The notes: generated by a model not told the origin, from the letters alone. A DNA stretch of 64,000 bases from Bradyrhizobium retamae (GCF_001440415.1 NZ_LLYA01000112.1:434001-498000), one strand, 5' to 3'. Positions 1-8,546 are shown, counted from the stretch's first letter. Numbers and translations: made by a program.

Positions 1-717
1 CATCAGCGGCTGTTCGCGGCAGAGATCGACAAAAGTGCTGCCCGTCTGCCAGGTCCGTTGTCCCACGGCTTTCGTTGATTCCGAGAGGGTGGAGGCCGTT
101 CGGCGTGCACTGTCGGCGGCCGCTTCGTAGCCTGCGGCTGCGGAGCGCTGCACGGAATCGGTCATAGCGCCGGCAGTATCTCGCATTGCGTCGGCGGCAT
201 CGGAGGTGGCCTGCTGCGCCAATCCAGCCACCGAGCCGGCGGCTTCCCGTATGCTCCCCGCCTCGGTGGCGGACTGTCTGGCGCGCTCGGCGGTCGAGTT
301 GAGGCTCGCGCCCGTCTCCTTGCCGAGCCTGGAAGCCGCATCGCCCCATTCGCTGCTCCTGCCGGATGCAGTCCTGCTGGCGCTATCGGTCGCGCTGCGC
401 ATGCTGTCCGCCGCATCCCCCGCTGCATTGCGCAGACGGTCTGCGGTGCCGCGCATCAAGCCGCCGGCCGAAGCCCCGCGCGAGCCCAGCATGAGTCACG
501 CCAAGCCGGCTCCGATCAGCATCACCGGAAGCGGATTGTTGACGGTCTGGTCCTTCAAGTTCCGCGTGAAGGCTGCGCCAGCGCCCTGGCTGACGCGGTC
601 GGCTAGTCGGTCGAGCACGTGTCCGGGAGTCATGCACGCGCGCAGCTCGTCCAGGGTGCTCGATATCTCCGCTCGGGTCTGTTCAGTCTCTCGTTCAAGC
701 TGCTCGACGTGGCTCAT
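1..717 (-). pseudogene. DUF3618 protein with in-frame TGA, runs off left edge
   Basis: The frame starts at the ATG ending at 717 and stays open to base 1 except for one TGA at 496-498. The first 73 residues (MSHVEQLERETEQTRAEIS, later NPLPVMLIGAGLA) are the hallmark start of DUF3618, small envelope-associated proteins of unknown function in alphaproteobacteria. After the stop the same frame continues as LMLGSRGASAGG and then an Ala/Ser/Thr-rich, probably helical tail. In relatives the residue after GAGLA is, as I remember, Trp, so TGG to TGA is the simplest explanation. The start overlaps the holin-like gene by 23 bases, making this the third gene of an operon. Either a recent nonsense mutation or a base error; the frame is otherwise intact. 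Confidence 0.8.
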
Positions 718-1120
718 GGTCCTGTCTCACTTGTTCCTTTGCCACCGATGCATCCCGCTGGAGCTGGTGGACGGTTTTGCTCGGTGCGATGTTCTCGATC
801 TTCAGCCGACTGATGCCGACCAGCAGGAGGACGATCCCGACGATCAACACCGCTCCCCCGACCAGGAGAGCGGACCAATAGGACACTATGCCGTAGCGGT
901 CGGTGAGCGCGGCGACCCCCGCCTGAAGCAGGATGACCAGGGCGGGGATCAGGAGGACGGCGCCTCCGACGATCAGGCCGAGACCTCGCCCGATGCTGAG
1001 CATGTTGTCCGACATCTCCGCGCGGGCGAGCTGGGTCTCTTTGCGCAGCAGCGTCGCCAGTTGGGAGAAGAGATCGCCGATGATGTCAGGTACCGATCTC
1101 GCATGGTTCGAAAAGGGCAT
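695..1120 (-). CDS. phage holin family (DUF1469-like) membrane protein
   Basis: A 141-residue protein starting MPFSNHARSVPDIIGDLFSQ. An amphipathic N-terminus (RKETQLARAEM) is followed by two hydrophobic segments at about residues 45-70 and 80-105 (LGLIVGGAVLLIPALVILL and ALLVGGAVLIVGIVLLLVG) and a charged tail. This is the layout of the Phage_holin_3_6 family, which despite its name is common in chromosomal operons with DUF3618 and DUF883-like genes in rhizobia. I chose the ATG at 1118-1120 because GAGGAG lies about 7 bases upstream; the open frame extends much further upstream but without homology. It is the middle gene of the three-gene operon, probably inner-membrane and possibly stress related. 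Molecular function unknown. Confidence 0.85.
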   Translation of the reverse strand: MPFSNHARSVPDIIGDLFSQLATLLRKETQLARAEMSDNMLSIGRGLGLIVGGAVLLIPALVILLQAGVAALTDRYGIVSYWSALLVGGAVLIVGIVLLLVGISRLKIENIAPSKTVHQLQRDASVAKEQVRQDHEPRRAA

Positions 1121-1131
1121 GACGTCTCTCC

Positions 1132-1464
1132 TCAGGGTCGATTGTCGACGGAACTCTTGAGAAAGCGGGAAATCGCGAATCCCGCGAGCACCGCGCCGCC
1201 GAAGACGGCGAGAGGCTCCTTGCGCCAGAAATCGTTGAACGTCCTTATCATATCCTCGACGTTGCGCTGTCGAAGCGCACCAGCTCCCTCTTCGAGCCGC
1301 GAAGCCGCGGCGTGTACGAACTCGGCGGCCTTCGGCAACTGCTGCCCAAGCTCTTCGGCCGCGCCATGGACGGCTTTGGCCATCTCCTCGACTTGGTTCG
1401 CGCCGGTCTGTTTTTTCCGCTCGGCAACCTGTTCGGCTTCGGCCATTGCGTCTGCTGCTTGCAT
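1132..1464 (-). CDS. small protein with C-terminal glycine-zipper-like membrane segment
   Basis: A 110-residue protein. The N-terminal part is a charged helix (MAEAEQVAERKK onward) and the C-terminus (EPLAVFGGAVLAGFAISRFL) is one membrane segment with GG and G spacing. That arrangement resembles DUF883/ElaB-type proteins, which carry a tail anchor after a long helix. The start has GGAGGG about 7 bases upstream. It is the first gene of the minus-strand operon with the holin-like gene (11 bases apart) and DUF3618. A role at the inner membrane is likely; nothing more specific can be said. Confidence 0.75.
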   Translation of the reverse strand: MQAADAMAEAEQVAERKKQTGANQVEEMAKAVHGAAEELGQQLPKAAEFVHAAASRLEEGAGALRQRNVEDMIRTFNDFWRKEPLAVFGGAVLAGFAISRFLKSSVDNRP

Positions 1465-1534
1465 GCGAATCCCTCCACTGTACGCTCAAACCTCTGCGGT
1501 TCGAGCGCATGCATTATCCCCTTTCTTTCTAGCG

Positions 1535-2227
1535 GTTGGCGATGCCGCCGAAACACTTCGTGGCCTACTGCCGCAACTTCACCAGAAACCCGCGGGAGAT
1601 TGGCGCAAGACCATCGAAGCCAACGTCAGATATTGGTGGAAGGCGCTGGAAGCCCGTGCCCGCCAGCCGGCCGAGCCGGTCAATCCGCAATGCGTAGGCT
1701 GGGAATTGTCGCCGCGACTGCCGGAAGGCGCGATCATTACGAGCGATTCCGGCTCGTGCGCCAACTGGTTTGCGCGCGACTTGAAAATGCGCCGGAGCAT
1801 GAAAGCCTCCCTGTCGGGCGGGCTCGCGTCGATGGGCGCCGCTGTGCCTTATGCAATCGCCGCCAAATATGCCGATCCGGATCGCCCCGTCATCGCGTTG
1901 GTCGGCGACGGCGCCATGCAGATGAACAACATGGCCGAGCTGATCACCGTGGCCAAATACTGGCGGGAATGGGAAGACCATCGCTGGATTGTCTGCGTCT
2001 TCAACAACGAGGATCTCAATCAGGTCACCTGGGAGCAGCGGATCATCAATGCAGATCCGAAGTTCGAAGCGTCGCAGCGGATCCCAAATGTTTCCTATTC
2101 GCGGTTCGCCGAATTGATCGGGCTGTACGGCATCTATGTTGACCGACCCGAGCAAGTTGGACCAGCCTGGGACCAGGCCTTGGCCAGCAAAATTCCGGTG
2201 GTGCTGGAGGTAAAGACGGATCCCGAA
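1535..2227 (+). pseudogene. C-terminal fragment of a thiamine-pyrophosphate-requiring enzyme (pyruvate oxidase-like)
   Basis: In this frame the sequence VGDAAETLRGLLPQL, SDSGSCANWFARDLKMRR, SLSGGLASMGAAVPYAIAA, LVGDGAMQMNN, VFNNEDLNQVTWEQR and PVVLEVKTDPE is the TPP-binding C-terminal third of a pyruvate-oxidase/acetolactate-synthase type enzyme. The GDGAMQMNN...NN element is the cofactor Mg-TPP motif. Homology begins abruptly at 1535 and ends at 2227, where unrelated sequence follows in the same frame. The N-terminal domains (about 330 residues) and the extreme C-terminus are missing. No start codon or ribosome site belongs to it. The much longer plus-strand open frame from 206 is an accidental fusion with antisense of the DUF3618 operon. 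Confidence 0.8.
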
Positions 2228-2233
2228 GGACGC

Positions 2234-2376
2234 CGCGCTGCGCGGCTTCCTGAAGCGGATGCAGCATGCCCGGCGCATTGGTGGTGGTGTTGTGGCCGAA
2301 GAAGAAGATGCAGTCGGGCACCCGGGGCAAATGCCTCCAGAAGAAGGCGCTCATCTTCAATCTGGGAAAGCGCCAT
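2234..2376 (-). pseudogene. fragment of an FdhF/YdeP-like molybdopterin oxidoreductase
   Basis: On the minus strand two frames carry a short stretch that I recognise as part of the molybdopterin-binding domain of FdhF/YdeP-type oxidoreductases. These are ALSQIED (first frame) and IFFFGHNTTTNAPGMLHPL QEAAQRG (second frame), compared with the family pattern of FG-N-TTN-PRMLHPLQEA. The fragment abuts the end of the TPP-enzyme fragment on the opposite strand. It is far too short to function. Identification is from memory of the family motif and could be wrong; a translated search of 2200-2400 would decide. Confidence 0.45.
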
Positions 2377-2418
2377 GCACGGATCGACTAGCAGGGTGGC
2401 ATGCTGCGGCGCCGCAGT

Positions 2419-2682
2419 CTAACCTTTCGCCAGCAACTGCTTGAGATAAAGCAGCCCATCAAAGGTGAGCTTGGTTTCTCTGGTCTCTCCCCTCGCCACT
2501 TCGGCTTCCAGAAACGTCTCGAGATCGGGAAGCGCGCGATCGAATTTCTCCGCGATGCCCATCATCGCGCAGGTCTCTCTTATACGACCGATCGGCTTTT
2601 CCAGGACGTCGATTTCAACCATTCGCGTAAAATTCATTTCGATGGGCTTAGTTGCGACGGTCAGCGCGAAATCCACTGGCAT
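2419..2682 (-). CDS. hypothetical protein, 87 residues
   Basis: The reading frame gives MPVDFALTVATKPIEMNFTR and ends with a helical TFDGLLYLKQLLAKG. Composition is protein-like (balanced charged and hydrophobic residues, no low complexity). I see no clear ribosome binding site before the ATG, and the frame stays open for 13 more codons upstream (to a TAG) without another usual start. It may therefore be a remnant or a C-terminal piece. It lies between the fossil region and the EcfG-like promoter of the next operon. I do not recognise the family. Confidence 0.4.
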   Translation of the reverse strand: MPVDFALTVATKPIEMNFTRMVEIDVLEKPIGRIRETCAMMGIAEKFDRALPDLETFLEAEVARGETRETKLTFDGLLYLKQLLAKG

Positions 2683-2847
2683 TTCGAAAAGATAATTTGG
2701 ATGACGGCAGACGGCGGCTGGCTAGAGTTTCATGTCATCAGCGCCGGACAGCAAGCAAAGTTCCAAAATGAGGACATACATGGCACCGTGCGCGTTCGAT
2801 GCAGCAGCCTGAACGCAAATAGCGGTGAGATAAGTCGGTTCGCGCAA

Positions 2848-2873
2848 GGAACCAGTTCCACCGGACGGTGGTT
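2848..2873 (+). promoter_or_regulatory. candidate EcfG-type stress promoter (GGAAC-N17-GGTT)
   Basis: GGAAC at 2848-2852, then 17 bases, then GGTT at 2870-2873. The alphaproteobacterial general-stress sigma factor EcfG recognises GGAAC-N16/17-CGTT; GGTT is a near match. It lies 49 bases before the dehydrogenase start at 2922, in the right direction. The 13-base element at 2875-2887 follows at once. Confidence 0.5.
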
Positions 2874-2874
2874 T

Positions 2875-2887
2875 AAAGCGGGACGCG
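2875..2887 (+). repeat. 13-base element shared with 27223-27235
   Basis: AAAGCGGGACGCG occurs exactly here, 35 bases before the dehydrogenase start, and again at 27223-27235, 53 bases before the UDP-xylose-synthase-like gene. In both places GAC or GACA and a CGC/GCG step follow within about 10 bases. It may be a shared operator or leader element of two units of the same cluster. Confidence 0.35.
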
Positions 2888-2921
2888 CGTCGACGCGCCG
2901 GGAATTGGCTTTCGCAATGCT

Positions 2922-3908
2922 ATGAACCAGATCTCTCCGATTCCACAAACGATGCGTGCCGCCGTCGTTGCGGGCCCTGGTCAAATCCGTATCGAGACCG
3001 TACTCCGGCCGGAACCGGCTCCTGGTCAGGTGCGCGTTCGATTGCAGGGGTGCGGCGTTTGCGCATCCAATCTCGCGGTATGGGCCGGTCCGGAGTGGAT
3101 GCGATATCCTACCGACCCCGGCGGTCTTGGCCACGAAGGTTGGGGCATCGTTGATGCTGTTGGAGATGACGTCGTGGGTTTAGCGCCGGGAGACCGCGTC
3201 GCCGCGCTCTCGTATCACAGCTACGCCGAATACGATGTGGCCGACGCCGATGCCATCGTTCCGCTTCCGGCAGCAATGGACGGCGAGCCATTTCCGGGCG
3301 AACCACTCGGCTGCGCCATGAATATCTTTCGGCGCAGCGACATCAGCGCCGGACAGACCGTTGCCATTGTCGGCATCGGCTTTCTCGGCGCCATCCTGAC
3401 GCGGCTGGCAGCCAACGCCGGTGCGCATATCATCGCCATTTCCCGGCGTGGCTTCTCGCTCGACGTGGCGCGCCGGATGGGTGCCGCCGAGTGCATTCAG
3501 ATGAACGGGCACGACGGCATCGTCAAACAGGTCGCGTCTTTGACCAGCGGCGTACTATGCGATCGGGTTATCGAGGCTGTCGGTAAGCAGCAGTCCCTCG
3601 ATCTTGCCGCGGAGCTCACACGCGAACGCGGCCGGTTGATCATCGCAGGCTATCATCAGGATGGCCCGCGCCAGATCAACATGCAGCTTTGGAACTGGCG
3701 CGGGATTGATGTGATCAACGCGCACGAGCGCGATCCGCAGGTCTACATGCGAGGCATCCGGGAATCCGTTGACGCCGTCGTATCGGGCAAGCTCGATCCG
3801 AGCTCACTCTATACGCACCGCTTCTCGCTCGACCGGCTGGAAGCTGCGCTCAATGCCACGCGCGACCGTCCGGACAGGTTTCTCAAGGCCTTGGTGACAT
3901 TCACATGA
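2922..3908 (+). CDS. zinc-type medium-chain alcohol/polyol dehydrogenase
   Basis: A 328-residue MDR-superfamily oxidoreductase. The N-terminal GroES-like domain has the catalytic zinc region GCGVCASN (about 45-52) and GHEGWG (about 69-74). The NAD-binding Rossmann domain starts near residue 145 (VAIVGIGFLGAILTRLAA) and is followed by AGAHIIAISRR. The four-cysteine structural zinc lobe of many relatives is absent. The family oxidises secondary alcohols of sugars, polyols or threonine; the substrate here is unknown. The stop overlaps the next start by ATGA, so it is translationally coupled to the Gfo/Idh/MocA gene, a pairing typical of sugar or inositol oxidation-reduction (inference). A candidate EcfG promoter lies just upstream. 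Confidence 0.85.
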   Translation: MNQISPIPQTMRAAVVAGPGQIRIETVLRPEPAPGQVRVRLQGCGVCASNLAVWAGPEWMRYPTDPGGLGHEGWGIVDAVGDDVVGLAPGDRVAALSYHSYAEYDVADADAIVPLPAAMDGEPFPGEPLGCAMNIFRRSDISAGQTVAIVGIGFLGAILTRLAANAGAHIIAISRRGFSLDVARRMGAAECIQMNGHDGIVKQVASLTSGVLCDRVIEAVGKQQSLDLAAELTRERGRLIIAGYHQDGPRQINMQLWNWRGIDVINAHERDPQVYMRGIRESVDAVVSGKLDPSSLYTHRFSLDRLEAALNATRDRPDRFLKALVTFT

Positions 3909-4930
3909 CCGATAGGCTGGCCGACGCTCGACGCGCCCCTGCGACCGCCCGGCCTCGTATCGGCTTTCTCGGCGTAGGCTGGATCGGATATCATCGCATG
4001 CGGGCGATGGCCGAAGCCAATACGGTCGATATCGCTGCAGTCGCAGATCCTTCCGCGGCCATGATCGCTCAGGCGACAGAATTCGCACCCGGCGCCAAGG
4101 CGATGTCGAGCCTCGACGAGCTTTTGGACGAAGCACTCGATGGCGTCGTCATTGCGACGCCGACTGCGCTGCATGCCGAGCAGGCTATCCAAGCGCTCAG
4201 GCGTGGCAAAGCGGTCTTCTGTCAAAAGCCGCTTGGGCGCACGGCATCAGAAGTTCGCGCGGTCATCGAGGCGGCTCGTTCGGCGAACCGGTTGCTGGCG
4301 GTCGATCTCTCGTATCGTTTTACGGAAGCGATGCGCCAGATCGGCAATCTGGTGCGCGGAGGCGACCTCGGTCACATCTATGCCGTGGAGCTCACCTTTC
4401 ACAACGCGTACGGACCGGACAAGCCGTGGTTCTACGATCCAAAACTGTCGGGCGGCGGCTGCGTGATCGATCTCGGCGTTCATCTCGTCGATCTCGCGTT
4501 GTGGATACTGGATTTCCCAGCAGTGACCCGCACCTCCTCAAGGCTGTTCGCGCAGGGTGAGCCGCTTTCCGCTTGCGCCGGCCGAGCCGAAGATTACGCA
4601 TTCGCTACATTGGACCTGGAGACCGGCGCGAGCGTGCACCTTGGCTGTTCGTGGCGCTTTCCGGCCGGGCAGGACGCCGTGATTTCCGCCGCGTTTTATG
4701 GCACCCGTGGCGGGGCAGCGCTGCGAAACGTCAATGGGTCATTTTATGATTTCGTCGCCGAGCTCTATCGCGGAACGGCGCGCGAAATCCTGACGGTGCC
4801 GCCCGACGCATGGTTCGGACGCGCCGCCGTGGAGTGGGCAAGCAGGCTTGCCGCGGGAAACAGCTTCGATCCGTCCGCTGAGCGATTTGCCGACGTCGCA
4901 GAAGTGCTCGACCGCATCTATGGCAGGTAG
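3905..4930 (+). CDS. Gfo/Idh/MocA family sugar/inositol oxidoreductase
   Basis: A 341-residue protein. The N-terminal NAD(P)-binding fold is marked by GFLGVGWIGYHRM (about 20-32). The family EKP signature appears as QKP in VFCQKPLGRT (about 105). The C-terminal substrate domain contains GGGCVIDLGVHLVDLALW (about 182-199), with the His and Asp used in catalysis in this family. Such enzymes oxidise or reduce hydroxyls of sugars or inositols. It starts at the ATGA overlap with the dehydrogenase and ends just before the convergent amylase pseudogene. The paired oxidoreductases fit a keto-sugar or inositol modification step for the downstream cluster; this is inference from context. Confidence 0.88.
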   Translation: MTDRLADARRAPATARPRIGFLGVGWIGYHRMRAMAEANTVDIAAVADPSAAMIAQATEFAPGAKAMSSLDELLDEALDGVVIATPTALHAEQAIQALRRGKAVFCQKPLGRTASEVRAVIEAARSANRLLAVDLSYRFTEAMRQIGNLVRGGDLGHIYAVELTFHNAYGPDKPWFYDPKLSGGGCVIDLGVHLVDLALWILDFPAVTRTSSRLFAQGEPLSACAGRAEDYAFATLDLETGASVHLGCSWRFPAGQDAVISAAFYGTRGGAALRNVNGSFYDFVAELYRGTAREILTVPPDAWFGRAAVEWASRLAAGNSFDPSAERFADVAEVLDRIYGR

Positions 4931-4951
4931 ACCGGCGGCGTGCAGCTTAGG

Positions 4952-6904
4952 TCACCGCATCGCGGCGTCCTTTTTCGATTTAAGGATGCGAACGGCGTGG
5001 CCCGCGACCGAAACCGTTGAACCGTCGGGATGATTTCATTACCTGTGAGCAGATCGACAAACTCCCTGCTCTGCATCAGCGCAATCGTATCGGCTCCGAT
5101 CGTGACATCGGCGCGCGATGGACCATAGTTCAATATGATCAGAATGCTGTCCGACGGCGCCTCGCCCGGCCTCACATAGACAAGGACCTGTTCCCCCGGA
5201 GCGACATCGCGCATGCGGAGATCACGCGATCGCAAACAGGATTGTCGCGACGGAGCGCAATCAAGCGCTGATACCAGCCCCGCAGACCGTCAACATCGTC
5301 CCACGCGATCTGACGGGGATCCTTGTACGGCTCGTAGGCCGCTCCGATCTCCTGGCCCGTATAAAGGCAGGGAATGCCGGGCAGTGTCAGAAGCATGGCC
5401 GCGGCGACGCGGGTACGGCCGAGCCTGTAGCGCGAACGGAAACGCGCTCCAGTATCGTTGTTCTCGAGAAAGCGCAGCACCAGCGCGTCGGACGCAGATG
5501 CCTCGATCGCGGCGCGCAGGCGGCGCGCCGTGTTTGCTTCATCCTCGAAAGCCCCGTGCCATGCCCATTCGCCGAGCTTGTCAGTCCAGTCATAGACCGC
5601 GTCAAAGCCGTTATGACCGTGATAAGGATCGCGCGCGGAAGCTTCGGCGAGCAGCAGCAGATCGGGCTTGATACGCTTCAGCTCTGCGCGCCACCGTGGC
5701 CAGAAATCGGGCGCCCGCTGTCTCGGTCCCCATGCGGCATCGACGCGAAAACCGTCGACATCGAATTCGCGGACCCAATGCGCGAAAGCCTCGATGACCA
5801 GGCGCTGCACCTCCGGATTGGAATAATTCAGGTTCTTGAGATTGGACCAATCGAAGTAATGTTCGGCGCTTCCGTTCTGGCCACGGGCGAAGAAGTCGAA
5901 ATAGGGCGAGCCGCCGGCGCCCCCGATCGTGTCCGTGAAATAGGGATGCTGATCTGACAAATGGTTTGGCACGAAGTCCATGATGACACGGATGCCGCGC
6001 GCGTGGGCGGCCCGGATCAATTCGCGCAGGTCCTCCCCTGCTCCCGGGCTACGCCGCAAACCAAAATAGTCGGTCACGGCATAGCCGAAATCACCCGGCG
6101 GGCTTTCGGTGATAGGTGCGAGCCAAAGCGCCGTTATCCCGAGATCGGAAAGCTGATCGAGGCGCGCCGTGACGTCGGCCAGACCTCGCGGGCCAAACAG
6201 CGCCGGAACTACTCCGTAGACCACGGCCCGGTCGATCCATGCGGAATGGTCACGAAGGGGATCGACGGCTCGCAGTACGCCACCCTGCGAGCGAAGCATG
6301 ACGGCACCTTCGTCGCTGCGGCCCGCGGCGTCCGTCACCTTCAGCCTGACAATGTACTCGCCATCCGGCGCCGATGCCGGCAGTTCAATGCGCGGATCGT
6401 TCGCCGGCAAGCCGGCAAGCAGGCCATATTACTGTCGCGTGTCCGCCATTCGTAGCTGGTGATCGCGCTGCCGCCGATCGGCGCCTGTGCACTCGCCTGC
6501 GCATCGAGTATCAGGCCTTTGCTGCTCTCCGACACATGAATCCACGTCGTCGGCACATTGCGAAGCCGAACATGCCAGTTCTGTTGCGCCGCCCCCTGCA
6601 CGACGCCATGTTCGCGGCATTCCGCTTTGATTTCATTCTCGCCCGGCTGAAGCGGAACGCGGATGTGAACTTGTCCTCGATCCGGCGGCAGCACAGCAGT
6701 CGTCAGCGGCGAGCTGATCGCGATATGATCGCAACGGCCCGCAGGCACGATGACGTCTACCGACCTGTAGAAGTCCCATGCATCTCCGCCGCGGGTGCTG
6801 AACGCAAGCGGAACCTGATCGGCGGAGAGTGCGCTCGCGAGCGCCAGCGCCAAGCCGAGTACGGCGGCGCGTATCAAATTCGGGTGTCGCATCACAACGG
6901 CCAT
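4952..6904 (-). pseudogene. secreted alpha-amylase family glycoside hydrolase (GH13), three frameshifts
   Basis: One gene of about 650 codons is spread over successive frames. 6904 to about 6420 gives a signal peptide (IRAAVLGLALALASALSA) and a beta-sandwich-like N-domain. 6410 to about 5230 gives the GH13 barrel with DGFRVDAAW (nucleophile Asp), LLLLAEA (acid Glu) and FLENNDT (third acid). About 5235 to 5025 gives the C-terminal beta domain (LIILNYGPSRADV). The last frame gives PDGSTVSVAGHAVRILK and a stop at 4952-4954. Each change is compatible with loss of one base (near 6420, 5235 and 5028). Catalytic residues are intact, so decay is recent or the indels are assembly errors. GH13 enzymes act on alpha-glucans. 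It is convergent with the Gfo/Idh gene, and I found no GGAAC-type promoter in front of it. Confidence 0.82.
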
Positions 6905-7258
6905 GTGGCCCAGCTCACTGCGGCTGCCAAGGGCATGATCGGCGGTGCGTCAATGGGAATCAATCAGCCACTGTCGCGCGGAACCGGCGTTGAATAGTCG
7001 GCAGTCGTCAGGGTAAGCGCCGCAATCGCGTTCGGCTGCGGAAACGCGAAATGCACCGCGTGATAGAACAGCCGTGCTTTTTGCGGCGACGATGCGTGTG
7101 CGAATCCCGCTCGCGAACGACTGTCGTCAGCGTGCTACTGGGCGTAGCCGAGCTTGCCGAACGCCGGCGTGCAACTATTCGACTGAAACTGGCAAGCATC
7201 GACCGACTTCGCGCCCGAGCGAGGCGTCAGCGCAGGCTGACACACACGCGGATGCCGG
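6905..7258. other. intergenic stretch, no supported gene
   Basis: About 350 bases between the amylase start and the small basic gene. Several short open frames exist on both strands but none has a ribosome site or recognisable sequence. A GGAAC at about 6980 on the plus strand is not followed by a GTT at the right spacing. Confidence 0.5.
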
Positions 7259-7423
7259 TCAGGCGTCCTTGGCTCGCCGCGCGAGACGGGCCTTGCGTAC
7301 TTTCGCGTGGGTGGTCGGCCTGCGCGACATGCCCGGATCCCGTCCTGCAAGAGCTTTGCTACTCTTTGCGGTCCGCCGCGCCGCCGTGGTTGTTTCGGCT
7401 TTTTTCTTCGGACTGCGTGCCAT
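7259..7423 (-). CDS. small lysine/arginine-rich basic protein, 54 residues
   Basis: Starts MARSPKKKAETTTAARRTAK and continues with Lys, Arg, Ala and Thr (KVRKARLARRAKDA). The internal ATG at 7421-7423 is a better start than the upstream one because the strongly basic, low-complexity protein begins there; GGAG lies about 12 bases before it. Composition suggests nucleic-acid binding, like the short Lys/Ala-rich proteins of rhizobia, but there is no diagnostic motif. It is a monocistron on the minus strand. Function unknown. Confidence 0.5.
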   Translation of the reverse strand: MARSPKKKAETTTAARRTAKSSKALAGRDPGMSRRPTTHAKVRKARLARRAKDA

Positions 7424-7722
7424 TATCACCACATCTCCGTAAACCAGGCCCATTCCGCCGGCGATCCACGCGACCGCCGATTACGGCCCTCACTCGTATT
7501 TTTTCCGCCGGAACTGCGCCTCACCGCACTTGCTGCGACTCGATCGGAGGAGTTGGCGTGTGTGCAGCTTCATCATCCGAACGAGTGTGCTTCAATTCAA
7601 AACGTAGGGAAGAACAACGAGACGCACATGCCGTTCCCCAAAAAGAATGGTGAATCGGTCATCTACAAACTCTTTGGCCATCGGTGGGATCGCCGGCAGC
7701 AGTCCGTCGGTCCCGCCAACTC

Positions 7723-8337
7723 TCACGTCACCGGTCGCGCCGCTTCCTTGACGGCCTGGCCTGTGGTCGCCGTTCCCGCGGCGTAGGCAGCCCCAGCACC
7801 CAACAGGAGGGCACAGAAACTGGCAAACATCGCATATGCGAAGTGCTTACGAGCCTCGTCGATTTGGGACTGCGTCGGCGCCCTGGCCGTGGTGCCGACG
7901 GTTTCGCGCGCCGGGGCATTCGACAAAGATGCAACGCGGGCGCTGGCTGCATAGGACGGACCGACCAGGTTGCTGGCGATACTGGTTGCGGAAGCAGGCA
8001 TCAGCGCCGCGGCCGCTACCACGACAACTGTCGTGACCGCCCAGGCGGCCAGCGCATGGCCGACTCGGCCGAGGCCGGTCTGATCGGGCGAATTGGCTGC
8101 GGCGACAGCACCACCGACAAAGGCGGCGATGATGCCCGATACCGCCCACCAGACGAACGCAACCCAGCCGGCGCTTGCCGGCGCGGACGAGGCCGTTGGG
8201 ACATCAACCGCGAGTAGACCGATGCCGAAACCGAGCATGGTCAACAGGATTTGGACAACGAGCGAAGCAAAAACGCCGGCCAGTACAGCCGACCAAGTCC
8301 AACTGAAAAAAGCGTTGGGCACTGTGCGCGAGATCAT
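7723..8337 (-). CDS. multi-pass membrane protein (PhnA-like/YrzE-like type)
   Basis: A 204-residue protein with four or more hydrophobic segments: AVLAGVFASLVVQILLTMLG (about 17-36), WVAFVWWAVSGIIAAFVGGA (about 58-77), ALAAWAVTTVVVVAAAALM (about 94-112) and FASFCALLLGAGAAYAAG (about 170-187). The pattern W-S-A-V-L-A-G near the N-terminus, where a first helix is followed by a GIG motif, resembles a rhizobial membrane family often annotated as PhnA-like; this is from memory. A perfect EcfG-type site (8373-8397) points at it, so it is probably a general-stress gene. It is divergent from the 27-residue membrane peptide gene at 8463. Confidence 0.75.
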   Translation of the reverse strand: MISRTVPNAFFSWTWSAVLAGVFASLVVQILLTMLGFGIGLLAVDVPTASSAPASAGWVAFVWWAVSGIIAAFVGGAVAAANSPDQTGLGRVGHALAAWAVTTVVVVAAAALMPASATSIASNLVGPSYAASARVASLSNAPARETVGTTARAPTQSQIDEARKHFAYAMFASFCALLLGAGAAYAAGTATTGQAVKEAARPVT

Positions 8338-8372
8338 GGCGAATCCCCTCCAGCAACATGGATTTTGTTCCT

Positions 8373-8397
8373 AACGCCGGCGGCAACCTTCAGTTCC
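8373..8397 (-). promoter_or_regulatory. EcfG-type stress promoter (GGAAC-N16-CGTT)
   Basis: Read on the minus strand: GGAAC (8397-8393), 16 bases, CGTT (8376-8373). This is an exact match to the consensus, with the -10 ending 36 bases before the start codon at 8337. It lies back to back with the plus-strand site at 8405. Confidence 0.7.
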
Positions 8398-8404
8398 TGT
8401 TTGA

Positions 8405-8429
8405 GGAACGTCCGGCAGCCTGCGCGGTT
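8405..8429 (+). promoter_or_regulatory. EcfG-type stress promoter (GGAAC-N16-GGTT)
   Basis: GGAAC at 8405-8409, 16 bases, GGTT at 8426-8429. It lies 34 bases before the 27-residue ORF at 8463. The -10 is one base off the consensus CGTT. Confidence 0.55.
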
Positions 8430-8462
8430 TGAACCTTGTGAGCTTGTTAGGAGGAGCGGACA

Positions 8463-8546
8463 ATGACATTCGGTAGAGGCGCCCTGCTATGGCTGCTGGG
8501 CATTCCACTTCCCGTCATCCTGTTGCTCGCGCTATTCTGGCGCTAG
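8463..8546 (+). CDS. 27-residue single-pass membrane peptide
   Basis: The peptide is MTFGRGALLWLLGIPLPVIL followed by LLALFWR. Apart from the two ends it is one hydrophobic helix of about 18 residues with a Pro-containing GIPLP kink. The start has a very strong ribosome site (AGGAGG, 8 bases upstream) and a candidate EcfG promoter ending 33 bases before the ATG. Very short membrane peptides with the core GIP-P-I-LL are, as I remember, widespread in Bradyrhizobium genomes. It is probably an inner-membrane stress peptide; its function is unknown. Confidence 0.7.
   Translation: MTFGRGALLWLLGIPLPVILLLALFWR

Noticed and set aside
206..2422. A 738-codon plus-strand open frame
   Set aside because: The first 440 codons are antisense to the three-gene envelope operon and have no family features; only the part from 1535 to 2227 is real (a TPP-enzyme fragment).
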